Program-made: the position numbers and the translations under genes
Part shown: positions 8,942 through 16,808 of the stretch, in pieces
How the letters are laid out: each line of letters opens with the position of its first letter
How positions within the stretch are numbered: the first letter of the stretch is position 1
Notes under the pieces: generated by a model
The model's database searches: none
Told to the model about the DNA's origin: nothing
The model's input: only the letters and a program-made list of their open reading frames with translations
NCBI RefSeq assembly: GCF_003478035.1
Contig: NZ_QUEP01000010.1
Coordinates: forward strand, 334 to 64,333
Length of the DNA: 64,000 nt
Source of the DNA: Clostridium sp. OF03-18AA
Lineage (GTDB): Bacteria; Bacillota; Clostridia; Lachnospirales; Lachnospiraceae
Reading direction: 5' to 3'

Positions 8942-9443
8942 TGCTGCTTGCTGCCTCCTTTGCCTCAGATTTTACGCCGTGGAACAGGGCGTAGAAATAG
9001 CTGATGATCATATCAAAATAGGATATGATCGCGATACCGTATACCCAGGAATACGGAATTTTTAACATACTGGTGGAACGTCCGCTCTTTACGAACACCT
9101 GGATGAAACCGATGCTCTGCATGAACAGATATCCGATTACAACTACAACTACGATGGAAATCAGGATTTCCATGATCTTCTGCATGCTCTTCGGCATCAG
9201 GTCCACGATCATCTCGATCGCAACATGGTTGCCGGAGCGGAATGCCGCGCCTGCGCCTGCAAATACGATCCAGACCATACATGAGGTCTGAACCTCCTCA
9301 AGCCATGTAAATGGTGCGTTGAAGATATATCTCCATACAACGCCGAGGAATGTCAGGACGATCAGGATCGCAAGAATAATGGAAGCGACAACGATGTCAA
9401 TGTTCATCAGGATCGCTGAAGCTTTATTTTCTTTCTTCTCCAT
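8934..9443 (-). CDS. TRAP transporter small permease (DctQ)
   Basis: A four-helix small membrane subunit that pairs with DctM. It has 169 residues, with hydrophobic segments at about 12-36, 48-66, 88-110 and 132-152 and the typical WLEEVQTSCMVWIVFAGAG stretch. AGGAG lies upstream of the ATG. It is separated from dctP by a GC-rich hairpin. Confidence 0.92.
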   Translation of the reverse strand: MEKKENKASAILMNIDIVVASIILAILIVLTFLGVVWRYIFNAPFTWLEEVQTSCMVWIVFAGAGAAFRSGNHVAIEMIVDLMPKSMQKIMEILISIVVVVVIGYLFMQSIGFIQVFVKSGRSTSMLKIPYSWVYGIAIISYFDMIISYFYALFHGVKSEAKEAASSNE

Positions 9444-9467
9444 AGATTTTCAGACTCCTATCAGGGA

Positions 9468-9502
9468 AACTGCCCCGGCGGACAGATCCGCCGGGAACAG
9501 TT
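9468..9502 (-). other. Intra-operon hairpin between dctP and dctQ
   Basis: A perfect CCCGGCGGA/TCCGCCGGG stem with a 4-base loop, extended by AACTG/CAGTT. It has only a short T tail. It probably stabilises the 3' end of the dctP message or reduces read-through into dctQM, as is common behind abundant binding proteins. Confidence 0.6.
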
Positions 9503-9528
9503 ACTTTATGCGTTTACTGCAAAATGGA

Positions 9529-10632
9529 TTATTCAGCACCCATAGCCTTTTTAACTGTGTCATAGAGGCCATCGCTCCAGCCAAAGTCAGCACCCATCTC
9601 ATAGAACGGCTGTGCTTTCTCCTTGAATCCGGCAAGAACTTCCTCAGACGGCTCAACAACAGTTACGCCTTCGTCTTTCATCTTCTGAAGGTACTCAGCG
9701 TCAGCAGCCTGCTGTACTTCGTTGTTGTACTCACCAGCTTCTTCTGCTGTCTCAAGTAACCATGTCTGCTGCTCTTCCGGAAGGCTGTTGAACCAGTCAG
9801 CGGATACAACCCATGTTGTGAAGTTCTTTACATGTCCGTCAAGGATTAAGTATTTAGCAACCTCGTGAAGCTTTCTGCCGTACAGAGTTGCAAGCGGGTT
9901 CTCAGCACCGTCGATGGTCTTTGTCTGAAGAGCCTGATAAACATCACCAAGTGCCATACCTGTGGATGTTGCACCAAGTACATCGAAGCCCTTGGACTGG
10001 ATCTCGTTGGACGGAACACGGATCTTTAATCCCTTTAAGTCATCAACTGTGTTGACCGGAACGTTTGTAAGAGTATGTCTCTCACCGTAGATCCAGTTGG
10101 AAGCGATGATCTTTAAGCCTTTTTCTTCAAGCTTGCCACACTGCTCTTTGTACCAGTCGGAATCAACCAGTTTCCAAACCTGATCCCAGGAATCGAACAG
10201 GAACGGTCCGAATACGATACCGAAATCCGGTACACCGTAGTCAGCGTAGAAAGCACCGTCTGCAAGTGTGCAGACATTCTCGCCGAGAAGCATGGAGTCG
10301 ATCAGGGAAGACTTATCACCAAGCTGGGAATCCGGGTAGATCTCGATTGCCATCTTGCCGCCGGATTTTTCTTTGATGATCTCCTGAGCTTTCTCCCAGC
10401 CCTGTCCAACCGGCTCGGAAATGGAGTTCTCGAAAGCGACCTGAAGAACTGTCTCAGCATCGGAAGAACCGTTATCTGCTGCTGCAGCTGCTGTAGTATC
10501 TGCTGCTGCGGCTGCTGTTGTCTCAGCTGCCTTTGTTGTCTCTGTTGTGGAAGAACTGCTTCCGCAAGCGGTAAGTGTTGTTGCTGCCATAGCACCTGCC
10601 ATGGTTAATGCCATAACTTTTTTGAGTTTCAT
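9529..10632 (-). CDS. TRAP transporter substrate-binding lipoprotein (DctP)
   Basis: Captures the substrate outside the cell and hands it to DctQM. It has 367 residues from the ATG at 10632 (GGAGGG upstream). The signal peptide ends in the lipobox LTAC, so the mature protein is lipid-anchored at Cys23. A low-complexity Thr/Ala linker follows (about 24-57). The DctP fold includes LKGLKIRVPSNEIQ, whose Arg binds the substrate carboxylate in this family. An in-frame extension to 10734 lacks a signal-like start and was rejected. The gene is framed by hairpins on both sides. Confidence 0.94.
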   Translation of the reverse strand: MKLKKVMALTMAGAMAATTLTACGSSSSTTETTKAAETTAAAAADTTAAAAADNGSSDAETVLQVAFENSISEPVGQGWEKAQEIIKEKSGGKMAIEIYPDSQLGDKSSLIDSMLLGENVCTLADGAFYADYGVPDFGIVFGPFLFDSWDQVWKLVDSDWYKEQCGKLEEKGLKIIASNWIYGERHTLTNVPVNTVDDLKGLKIRVPSNEIQSKGFDVLGATSTGMALGDVYQALQTKTIDGAENPLATLYGRKLHEVAKYLILDGHVKNFTTWVVSADWFNSLPEEQQTWLLETAEEAGEYNNEVQQAADAEYLQKMKDEGVTVVEPSEEVLAGFKEKAQPFYEMGADFGWSDGLYDTVKKAMGAE

Positions 10633-10670
10633 AATGTTTCCCTCCGTTTTTGTTTTAAAAACATTTATCC

Positions 10671-10704
10671 GGTCTTCTGCCCGATCCCCATCAGGCAGAA
10701 GACC
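10671..10704 (-). other. Intra-operon hairpin between the dehydrogenase gene and dctP
   Basis: A perfect 11-bp stem, GGTCTTCTGCC/GGCAGAAGACC, about 40 bases before the dctP start. Its loop region resembles that of the hairpin at 7607-7644 (GATGGGGATCG in both). No strong T-run follows, so processing or stabilisation is more likely than termination. Confidence 0.55.
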
Positions 10705-10743
10705 TCGCACCCCGTTTCCTGGGGAAAGCTTCATGATTTTTGA

Positions 10744-11778
10744 TTATTTGGAAATCTTGGAAAAATCAAATACAACCTTTAACATATTGCCCGGGTTGTG
10801 CGCAAAGTCATCGAATGCCTTTGCAGCATCATCAAACGCATATGTATTTGTGATGATCTTGTGGAGCGGTGCCTTGCCTGCGTTCACGATATCGATCAGC
10901 TCTAAGAAGTCCTTCTTTAATGCGTTTCTGGAACCGAAGACATTTAATTCCTTCTTCTGGATCAGTGTGAAGTTGAAGTCAAGGTTCTTCTTGCCGACTC
11001 CGATCAGAACCATGCGGCCACCGAAGCAGCAGGCATCGATACAGTTCTGGAATGTGGACGGAAGACCAACTGCCTCGATCGTTACATCAAAGCCGTTGCC
11101 GTTTGTGATCTCAGCAACACCTTTCTCGAAGTTTTCCGGAGAATCATTTAATAAGGTTCCGTCAACACCGAAGTCCTTCGCCATTTCAAGCTTACCTGCG
11201 GATACATCGGAGATATATACAGTAGCACCCTTCGCTTTTGCTGCAATCGCTGCGAGAACACCGATGGTACCGGCGCCGACTACAAGAACTTTGTCTCCTT
11301 CTTTTACGTTTGCGCGGCTCACGCCATGGTAGCTGATGCAGAACGGCTCGATTGCTGCAAGTGTCTTAGCGTCCATTCCCTTACCGTCATACACACGCTC
11401 GATCGGCATTGTGATGTACTCCTGGAAAGCACCGTCTCTCTGACATCCCATTGTCTGGTTGTCCATACATGCGTTTACGATTCCGTGCTCGCAGGAATAG
11501 CAGTGTCCGCAGTTGAAGTACGGGTTGCAGGTTACGATCATTCCCGGCTTGATGCCATACGCGTTGTTCTCATCTGCCTCGATAACCTCAGCGGAGAACT
11601 CGTGACCCGGGATTCTCGGGTAATCAAAATATGCGAATGTTCCACGGTAGGAACCAAGATCGCTTCCGCAGATTCCACCGTAAAGGATCTTTAATAAAAC
11701 TTCTCCTTCTTTTCTTACCGGCATCTCTACATCTTTAATAGAAACCTGACCCGGTGCGTCAATATACATTGCTTTCAT
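10744..11778 (-). CDS. Zinc-dependent sugar-acid dehydrogenase, LgoD/RspB-like
   Basis: A medium-chain alcohol dehydrogenase of 344 residues. Catalytic zinc ligands are C37 and the H59-E60 pair. All four structural zinc cysteines are present (C90, C93, C96, C104). The NAD-binding VVGAGTIG is near residue 165. The start at 11778 has AAGGAGG. The family includes L-galactonate 5-dehydrogenase (LgoD) and L-gulonate 5-dehydrogenase. With uxaB and uxaA downstream the best guess is L-galactonate to D-tagaturonate, which would feed UxaB directly. It is the first gene of the operon, right behind a regulated promoter. Substrate assignment is inference; sorbitol- or galactitol-phosphate dehydrogenase activity cannot be excluded. 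Confidence 0.82.
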   Translation of the reverse strand: MKAMYIDAPGQVSIKDVEMPVRKEGEVLLKILYGGICGSDLGSYRGTFAYFDYPRIPGHEFSAEVIEADENNAYGIKPGMIVTCNPYFNCGHCYSCEHGIVNACMDNQTMGCQRDGAFQEYITMPIERVYDGKGMDAKTLAAIEPFCISYHGVSRANVKEGDKVLVVGAGTIGVLAAIAAKAKGATVYISDVSAGKLEMAKDFGVDGTLLNDSPENFEKGVAEITNGNGFDVTIEAVGLPSTFQNCIDACCFGGRMVLIGVGKKNLDFNFTLIQKKELNVFGSRNALKKDFLELIDIVNAGKAPLHKIITNTYAFDDAAKAFDDFAHNPGNMLKVVFDFSKISK

Positions 11779-11836
11779 CGTTGTTTCCTCCTTAATTTTA
11801 CGATTTTTGCCTTCTATATAATTTTTCAAAATCAAA

Positions 11837-11864
11837 TTTGTTGTATTCTTTGTTGTATACAACA
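11837..11864. promoter_or_regulatory. GntR-type operator at the transcription start of the sugar-acid operon
   Basis: TGTTGTATACAACA at 11851-11864 is a perfect 14-base palindrome of the kind bound by FadR-subfamily GntR regulators (core TTGTATACAA). Half of it is duplicated 12 bases away (TTTGTTGTAT at 11837-11846 and 11849-11858). It sits one base after the -10 box of the leftward promoter, so a bound repressor would block initiation. Confidence 0.8.
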
Positions 11865-11865
11865 G

Positions 11866-11893
11866 ATTATAATACTTTTTACACCAATGTCAA
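11866..11893 (-). promoter_or_regulatory. Promoter of the sugar-acid operon
   Basis: Minus strand TTGACA (11888-11893), 16-base spacer, TATAAT (11866-11871). Both boxes match the sigma-A consensus perfectly. The leader of about 80 bases contains the operator. Confidence 0.85.
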
Positions 11894-12074
11894 TAAGTGT
11901 TAAGAAATTTGCACCACTTTTGACTTTTTCAACAAAATCGAGCTTTTGGGCTTGTGCAAAACGCCAATTGACGTTTTTAGCAAAAACCGTCGACATCTGC
12001 TTGAAAACGATTTTGTTTTGTGTTAGTATGAGTCTATATATTTTTTATCGAGAAGAAAAAGACTGGAGTCCATT

Positions 12075-12758
12075 ATGCCTAAAATAAACCTGAAAACCCT
12101 GGCGTACAATACGATCCGTTCCAAGATCGTCACTTGTCAGTATGCGCCGGGTACTTTTTTGAATGAAGAACAGCTTACCACTGAATTATCTCTGAGCCGT
12201 ACCCCGGTGCGGGACGCGCTTGGACGTCTCGAGCAGGAAGGTCTTCTGGAAATCCGCCCGAAATGCGGAATCCTCGTTCGTCCTCTTACCTTAAATGACA
12301 TTGATATGATCTTTGAAGTCCGCATGATGTATGAGCCGTATGTCCTGACCCATTACGGAGCAAATCTTTCCGTCTCCGCTTTGAATGAATTCTATGATAT
12401 TTTCAAGAAATGGGATCCTAACAAAGAAATCTATCGGGACAAGGATTCCTTCTATGACCTCGATTATCGCTTCCATGCGTTGATCATGTCCGCCTGCCCG
12501 AATGAGTTTATCAACAGAAGCTATGATACGATCCAGACGCAGAATGAGCGTTTTCGATATATGACCGGAAATGTTTCGAATTTCCGTCTGGAGGCGACCT
12601 TCAAGGAGCACATGGCGATCGTAGAACCATGCCTGAAAGGAGACTGGGAAAAAGCAAAAGAGCAGCTCATCTACCACCTTGAACAATCAAAAGCTTCCGC
12701 ATTCCGTCTCGTTGCTGCTTCCGAGACCAACAATCTCGCACATCGTATGACCCTTTAA
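12075..12758 (+). CDS. GntR family regulator (FCD subfamily) of the sugar-acid operon
   Basis: A ligand-responsive DNA-binding protein of 227 residues. The N-terminal winged helix (about 8-72) has SLSRTPVRDALGRLEQEGL. The all-helical FCD ligand domain (about 80-220) carries a conserved His within YRFHALIMSA. GGAG lies upstream of the ATG. It is divergent from the dehydrogenase-TRAP-uxaBA operon, whose promoter carries a palindrome of the right type, so it most likely represses that operon until a pathway acid binds. A terminator follows at 12773. Confidence 0.9.
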   Translation: MPKINLKTLAYNTIRSKIVTCQYAPGTFLNEEQLTTELSLSRTPVRDALGRLEQEGLLEIRPKCGILVRPLTLNDIDMIFEVRMMYEPYVLTHYGANLSVSALNEFYDIFKKWDPNKEIYRDKDSFYDLDYRFHALIMSACPNEFINRSYDTIQTQNERFRYMTGNVSNFRLEATFKEHMAIVEPCLKGDWEKAKEQLIYHLEQSKASAFRLVAASETNNLAHRMTL

Positions 12759-12772
12759 ACACTCAAAACCAC

Positions 12773-12819
12773 AAAATCCGGGTCTGGTATCTTCTGAGGA
12801 ACCAGATCCGGATTTTTTT
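12773..12819 (+). terminator. Terminator of the GntR gene
   Basis: AAATCCGG-TCTGGT pairs with ACCAGA-CCGGATTT around a 12-base loop, followed by a run of seven T. Confidence 0.85.
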
Positions 12820-12901
12820 GTTCCTTCAAAATTTGCTGTGATGACACCTGCTTTATTATCCATATGTCATGTAAACAGGTTGAAATTACTCTATTAGGAT
12901 T

Positions 12902-13861
12902 TTATAGTCTCGTCCCGATCAGCTCCGTCAGCTCCTCCAGTGTCGCAACCGAATTGATCTCATTTCTTAATGCCGCAGAATTCGGATACCCGGCGGTATA
13001 CCAGGCGACATGCTTCCGCATCTCCCGCATTCCCGCCAGCTCGCCTTTAAACTCCATCATCATCTGGCCATGGCGCAGGATCATGGCTTTCAGCTCCTCC
13101 ACGGAAGGTCTCGGGAGAAGCTCGCCCGTTTCGAGATAGTGGGTGATCTGCTTAAAGATCCACGGATTTCCCTTCGCACCCCGGGCCACCATGATCCCGT
13201 CACAGCCCGTCTCATCCACAAGGCGCTTTGCATCCTGCGGTGTAAAGACATCTCCGTTTCCGATCACCGGGATCTTCACAGCTTTTTTGACCTCGCGGAT
13301 GATATTCCAGTCAGCTTTTCCAGAGTAATACTGCTCTCTCGTTCTACCATGGACAGCTACCGCCGCCACACCGGCACTCTCGGCGATCTTTGCGATCTCC
13401 ACGGCGTTGATGCAGGTATCGTCAAAGCCCTTGCGGAATTTCACAGTCACCGGCTTTTTCACCGCTTTCACGAGTTTCGTAAGGATTTCCTCCACCAGCT
13501 TCGGATTTCTCATGAGGGCAGAGCCTTCACCATTCTTAACGATCTTCGGCACCGGGCAGCCCATGTTGATATCAAAAATATCGTATGGACCATCCTCCAG
13601 GCTCGCCGCGATATCCGCTACAATATCCGGATCAGAGCCAAAAAGCTGCAGGGACACGGGACGTTCCCGCTCATCCACCTTTAAGAGCTCCTGAGTATTT
13701 TTATTCTTGTAGAGGATCGCCTTCGCGCTCACCATCTCCATGCACACCAGACCTGCTCCCTGCTCCCTGCAGAGGATCCGGTACGGCATATCCGTCACGC
13801 CCGCCATCGGGGCGAGGATCACATTGTTTTCAAGTTCCACATTTCCGATTTTTAACGTCAT
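12902..13861 (-). CDS. dusB: tRNA-dihydrouridine synthase
   Basis: FMN enzyme reducing specific uridines in tRNA to dihydrouridine. It has 319 residues from the ATG at 13861, and E. coli DusB has 321. The TIM-barrel opening ILAPMAGVTDMPYR is at about 15-28. The catalytic Cys is in DINMGCPVPKI near residue 100. FMN-binding VIGNGDV and GIMVARGAKGNPWIF are also visible. The start overlaps the stop of the wall-repeat gene by 4 bases (ATGA), so the two are coupled. The in-frame extension to 14155 is only the shadow of that upstream gene. Confidence 0.95.
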   Translation of the reverse strand: MTLKIGNVELENNVILAPMAGVTDMPYRILCREQGAGLVCMEMVSAKAILYKNKNTQELLKVDERERPVSLQLFGSDPDIVADIAASLEDGPYDIFDINMGCPVPKIVKNGEGSALMRNPKLVEEILTKLVKAVKKPVTVKFRKGFDDTCINAVEIAKIAESAGVAAVAVHGRTREQYYSGKADWNIIREVKKAVKIPVIGNGDVFTPQDAKRLVDETGCDGIMVARGAKGNPWIFKQITHYLETGELLPRPSVEELKAMILRHGQMMMEFKGELAGMREMRKHVAWYTAGYPNSAALRNEINSVATLEELTELIGTRL

Positions 13862-14640
13862 TGAATCAAAACTCCCTCTGCGTTTACGTACCGTCCGTCC
13901 GGCGCATAAGCGTTGGTTAACATGTCTCCGTCTGGTTTCTGGAAGTAATACCAGCTGCCCTGAGAGTTGACCCATCCGTATGCCATCGTTCCGTCCGTGT
14001 TCAGGAAATAATATTTTCCTTCTTTCAAGAGCCAGCCCGTCTGCATAGCTCCTTTGCTGTTTAAATAGTACCAGTTTCCATTGACATTCTGCCAGCCGGT
14101 CTGCATGATTCCATACATATCCAGCAGATATGTCTTTCCATCTACATAGCCCCACTGACTCGAGACCGGATTTCCGTCCGGCTTATATAAGGCCCATTTC
14201 CCGTCAGCCCGCTGTCTCCAGCTGCCACCGCGGTATGTATTGTGGATGTAGATCGTGCTGTTTTCTGTTTTTGCGTACTGCTGTGCCGCCTCGTTTCCCG
14301 GGCCTTTCGAGTACACGTAATCTTTCTCGCTGCCAAGACCGCCTCCCGGATTGGAACCGGACGCTCCTGGGCCGACATTGGAAGTCCAGCCGTTGTTGTA
14401 GGCCGGGTTGTTTTCCGGCAGCTCCTGATAATATATGATATCGTGATCCTCCATGCCCGGACCAATGTTGAAAGCATAGGCAGTCATCCCTGCTGTTCCG
14501 GAGTCTGTAAGACTCAAAAGTACAGCACCTCCAATTCCGATCGCTGCCGCCATCATCGTTTTCCTCGCTTTTCCCTTATAAACATATCCTGCACAGCGGC
14601 TCATTTTGTTTCGTATGCGTTTCCAGCCTGTTCTTCTCAT
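13858..14640 (-). CDS. Secreted protein with choline-binding-type wall repeats
   Basis: A 260-residue surface protein. A basic N-terminus and a hydrophobic stretch at about 29-53 make a signal peptide or anchor. The next 110 residues are of unknown type, rich in Gly, Asn and Tyr. The C-terminal half contains about four cell-wall-binding (CW_binding_1/choline-binding) repeats of the form GWQNVNGNWYYLNSKGAM. GGAGG precedes the ATG. No catalytic domain is visible. It is located between a small cytoplasmic protein gene and dusB, an odd place for a surface protein, but the 4-base overlap shows it belongs to that operon. Confidence 0.82.
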   Translation of the reverse strand: MRRTGWKRIRNKMSRCAGYVYKGKARKTMMAAAIGIGGAVLLSLTDSGTAGMTAYAFNIGPGMEDHDIIYYQELPENNPAYNNGWTSNVGPGASGSNPGGGLGSEKDYVYSKGPGNEAAQQYAKTENSTIYIHNTYRGGSWRQRADGKWALYKPDGNPVSSQWGYVDGKTYLLDMYGIMQTGWQNVNGNWYYLNSKGAMQTGWLLKEGKYYFLNTDGTMAYGWVNSQGSWYYFQKPDGDMLTNAYAPDGRYVNAEGVLIQ

Positions 14641-14662
14641 ACCGCTTCCTCCGATACCGGTG

Positions 14663-15034
14663 TTATTCTCCTTCTTTTTCCAGCTGGTCTTCCAGCTTGC
14701 CGCCGAGAAATACCACGCGGTAGAATAACTCCAAAGATTCTAAAAGTTCTTTCTTTTCTCTCTGGTACTGGCGGATCTTAAGGCCGCTGCCGATCTCATC
14801 GAAGAGATAATCCTGGTCCTCCGCTTCCACACGGAACTCGAGGTTTCCTTCCGGGGTGAATTCCAGAAAGAGAATGCCGCCCACATCCTCAGTAAAGAGA
14901 ACGCACATGATCTGAAGTTCCTTTTTGATGTTTTCCGGGAGAAGTTTGAATTTTTCGTTGAAGTAATATTTCTGCTGGTATGAGTTTGCGCCGCAGAGGA
15001 TGATGTTTTCCTGTTTATTGTTGTTTTCTGCCAT
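14663..15034 (-). CDS. Small acidic cytoplasmic protein (DUF6145-like)
   Basis: Function unknown. It has 123 residues, is acidic with no membrane segment, and is predicted mixed helix and strand with a charged helical tail. I recall this protein as DUF6145, which accompanies dusB in Lachnospiraceae, but I cannot check that name. It is 22 bases upstream of the wall-repeat gene and in the same orientation. Confidence 0.65.
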   Translation of the reverse strand: MAENNNKQENIILCGANSYQQKYYFNEKFKLLPENIKKELQIMCVLFTEDVGGILFLEFTPEGNLEFRVEAEDQDYLFDEIGSGLKIRQYQREKKELLESLELFYRVVFLGGKLEDQLEKEGE

Positions 15035-15129
15035 GATATATGTTTGCTCCGTTTCCTGTCATATAGTGTGATTTTTATATTGTTATATTACCTGTCCAGT
15101 CTTTTTAAAGCTTAGTTGTTTCGCGAAAC

Positions 15130-15780
15130 TTACAGGTATTTTAAAATATCAGATATTGAATCGATATGATAATCCGCCTTACTCTGGTCGAATCCGAACC
15201 GGTCATCTTTAAGGCCTGCGATCGACATTCCGGCGCGGTATGCCGCCTCGATGCCCACGGTAGAATCCTCCACAACAAAGCACTCGTCCTCACGGATTCC
15301 CAGAGTATCCGCTGTATAGTGATAGATCTCCGGATTCGGTTTGCTCTGTTTAAACTGCTTTCCACTGACGATGAGGTCAAATTCCGGGCGCATGCCCACC
15401 TCCTCCACGATCCTCGAGATCAGCTTCGGACCTGTGGAAGATACCAGTGCGACTGTATAGCCGCGGCGCTTTAATTCCTGCACTGTGGTCTTCATCTCCG
15501 GGCGGAAGATCTTCCGGTAATCGATCCGGCTGTAAATGTCTCTTTCGGCCCACTCCTTGATCAGTGTTTCCCAGGTCTCACCGTTATTCACGGCCCGTTC
15601 CATCACAGTCCAGCTATCCTGTCTGCTGCGGCCTACCATCTGGTTGATGTCTTCCATTGTCACCGCCGGGTTCTTTTCTTTTGCAAACTCCAGCAGGTAT
15701 TTCATATATACAAATTCACTGTCTACCATGACACCGTCCATATCAAAAAGGACGGCGCGGATCGGGCGTGTGATCTTCAT
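15130..15780 (-). CDS. HAD superfamily sugar-phosphate phosphatase or phosphoglucomutase-like protein
   Basis: 216 residues with all four HAD motifs: LFDMDGVMVDSE (catalytic Asp13 and Asp15), ALVSSTGPK, the Lys in KQSKPNPEIY, and VEDSTVG. An alpha-helical cap lies between motifs I and II, as in the beta-phosphoglucomutase/YcjU group. It probably dephosphorylates a sugar phosphate or isomerises a sugar 1-phosphate; the substrate cannot be read from the sequence. AGGAGAGG precedes the ATG. Confidence 0.85.
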   Translation of the reverse strand: MKITRPIRAVLFDMDGVMVDSEFVYMKYLLEFAKEKNPAVTMEDINQMVGRSRQDSWTVMERAVNNGETWETLIKEWAERDIYSRIDYRKIFRPEMKTTVQELKRRGYTVALVSSTGPKLISRIVEEVGMRPEFDLIVSGKQFKQSKPNPEIYHYTADTLGIREDECFVVEDSTVGIEAAYRAGMSIAGLKDDRFGFDQSKADYHIDSISDILKYL

Positions 15781-15983
15781 TTATTGTTCCTCTCCTGTTA
15801 CATTCCACAAATCAGATTTTCCAATTCGAAAGCTCCGTATCAAACAATTCCGCCTGTGGATCCTGCTTTTTTCAAATGTCTGCCCTTTTCTCATTTCCGG
15901 AGCAATTTTTCAACCGTTTATCTCCAACGCATGATTACCTGCAGAACCCGCCACCGGCAGTTCCCTGCAGATACATGGCACAG

Positions 15984-16018
15984 AAAAGAAAAAGGCGGCC
16001 TACGATCAAGCCGCCTAT
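15984..16018 (-). terminator. Terminator of the cytidylate-kinase-like gene
   Basis: Minus strand AGGCGGC/GCCGCCT with a 10-base loop, followed by TTTTTCTTTT. Confidence 0.8.
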
Positions 16019-16036
16019 ATTCTATCGTATTTCCCT

Positions 16037-16675
16037 CTATTTTGCAATAAGTCCGCGCATTTTCAGATAGTCGATCACGCACTCCACCATCTCATCGTAG
16101 GAAAGTTTTGTGGTATTGATCATCAGATCATAGTTTTCCAGATTCTCCCAGCTCTTTCCGGTATAATAACGGTAGTAATCACGGCGTTCCCGGTCGATCC
16201 GTTTGATATTCTTTAAGATATCTTCCTCCGGGAAATATCCCTTTTCACGGACCTTGTTGATCCTCTCCTCGATCTCTGCGTACACGAAGATCCGGACAAG
16301 ATTTTCCGTCCCGTCGAGAACATAGTCGGCGCACCGACCGATAATAATGCAGGATTCCTCCTGCGCCAGTTTTCGGATGACCGATGACTGAAACCGGAAC
16401 AGGTTATCGGAAGAGATCAGGTCAGAACCCAATGACGGGGTTCCATTCTCCGGGATCAGGGAATGGATGATCCGGTATAACAGCTTATTTCCGGCCTTTT
16501 CATCCGCCAGGTGGAAATAACTCTCGCGGATTCCGCTCTCCTCGGAAGTCATCTTTAAGAGCTCCTTATCGTAAACATGGAGCCCAAGACGCTCACCGAG
16601 ACGCTTCGCCATCTCCGCTCCGCCGCTTCCGTACTGTCTTCCGACCGTGATCACAAATTTTTTATTCTCAGCCAT
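16037..16675 (-). CDS. Cytidylate kinase-like protein
   Basis: 212 residues of the AAA/P-loop 'cytidylate kinase-like' family. The N-terminal phosphate-binding loop is ITVGRQYGSGGAEMAKRL, followed by the expected YDKELLK and a basic LID-like segment KRIDRERRDYYRYYTGKSW. True CMP kinase (Cmk) is somewhat larger and differs in the loop (GPSGAGKGT), so this is the paralogous group that is common in clostridia and has no established substrate. The ATG is supported by GGAGG. It is a single-gene unit with its own terminator. Confidence 0.85.
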   Translation of the reverse strand: MAENKKFVITVGRQYGSGGAEMAKRLGERLGLHVYDKELLKMTSEESGIRESYFHLADEKAGNKLLYRIIHSLIPENGTPSLGSDLISSDNLFRFQSSVIRKLAQEESCIIIGRCADYVLDGTENLVRIFVYAEIEERINKVREKGYFPEEDILKNIKRIDRERRDYYRYYTGKSWENLENYDLMINTTKLSYDEMVECVIDYLKMRGLIAK

Positions 16676-16808
16676 AGATGCCTCCTTCTTCCCCTTCTGC
16701 CTTTCGGCAGTTGTACCTAAAAAACGCGGGAATACTTTTTATTCTATCTGTATTTTAACATATCTCCGCAGGAATTTTAAGTCTTTTTTGCGATGTTTTC
16801 AGTGTTTT

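Noticed and set aside
10460..10560. Trinucleotide-like repeat (GCTGCTG-rich)
   Set aside because: It encodes the Ala/Thr linker of the DctP lipoprotein. This is ordinary low complexity, not a CRISPR or tandem repeat element.
10547..11332. A 261-codon plus-strand frame across the dctP signal region and the dehydrogenase gene
   Set aside because: It spans two real genes and two regulatory hairpins on the other strand and has no homology-like motifs.
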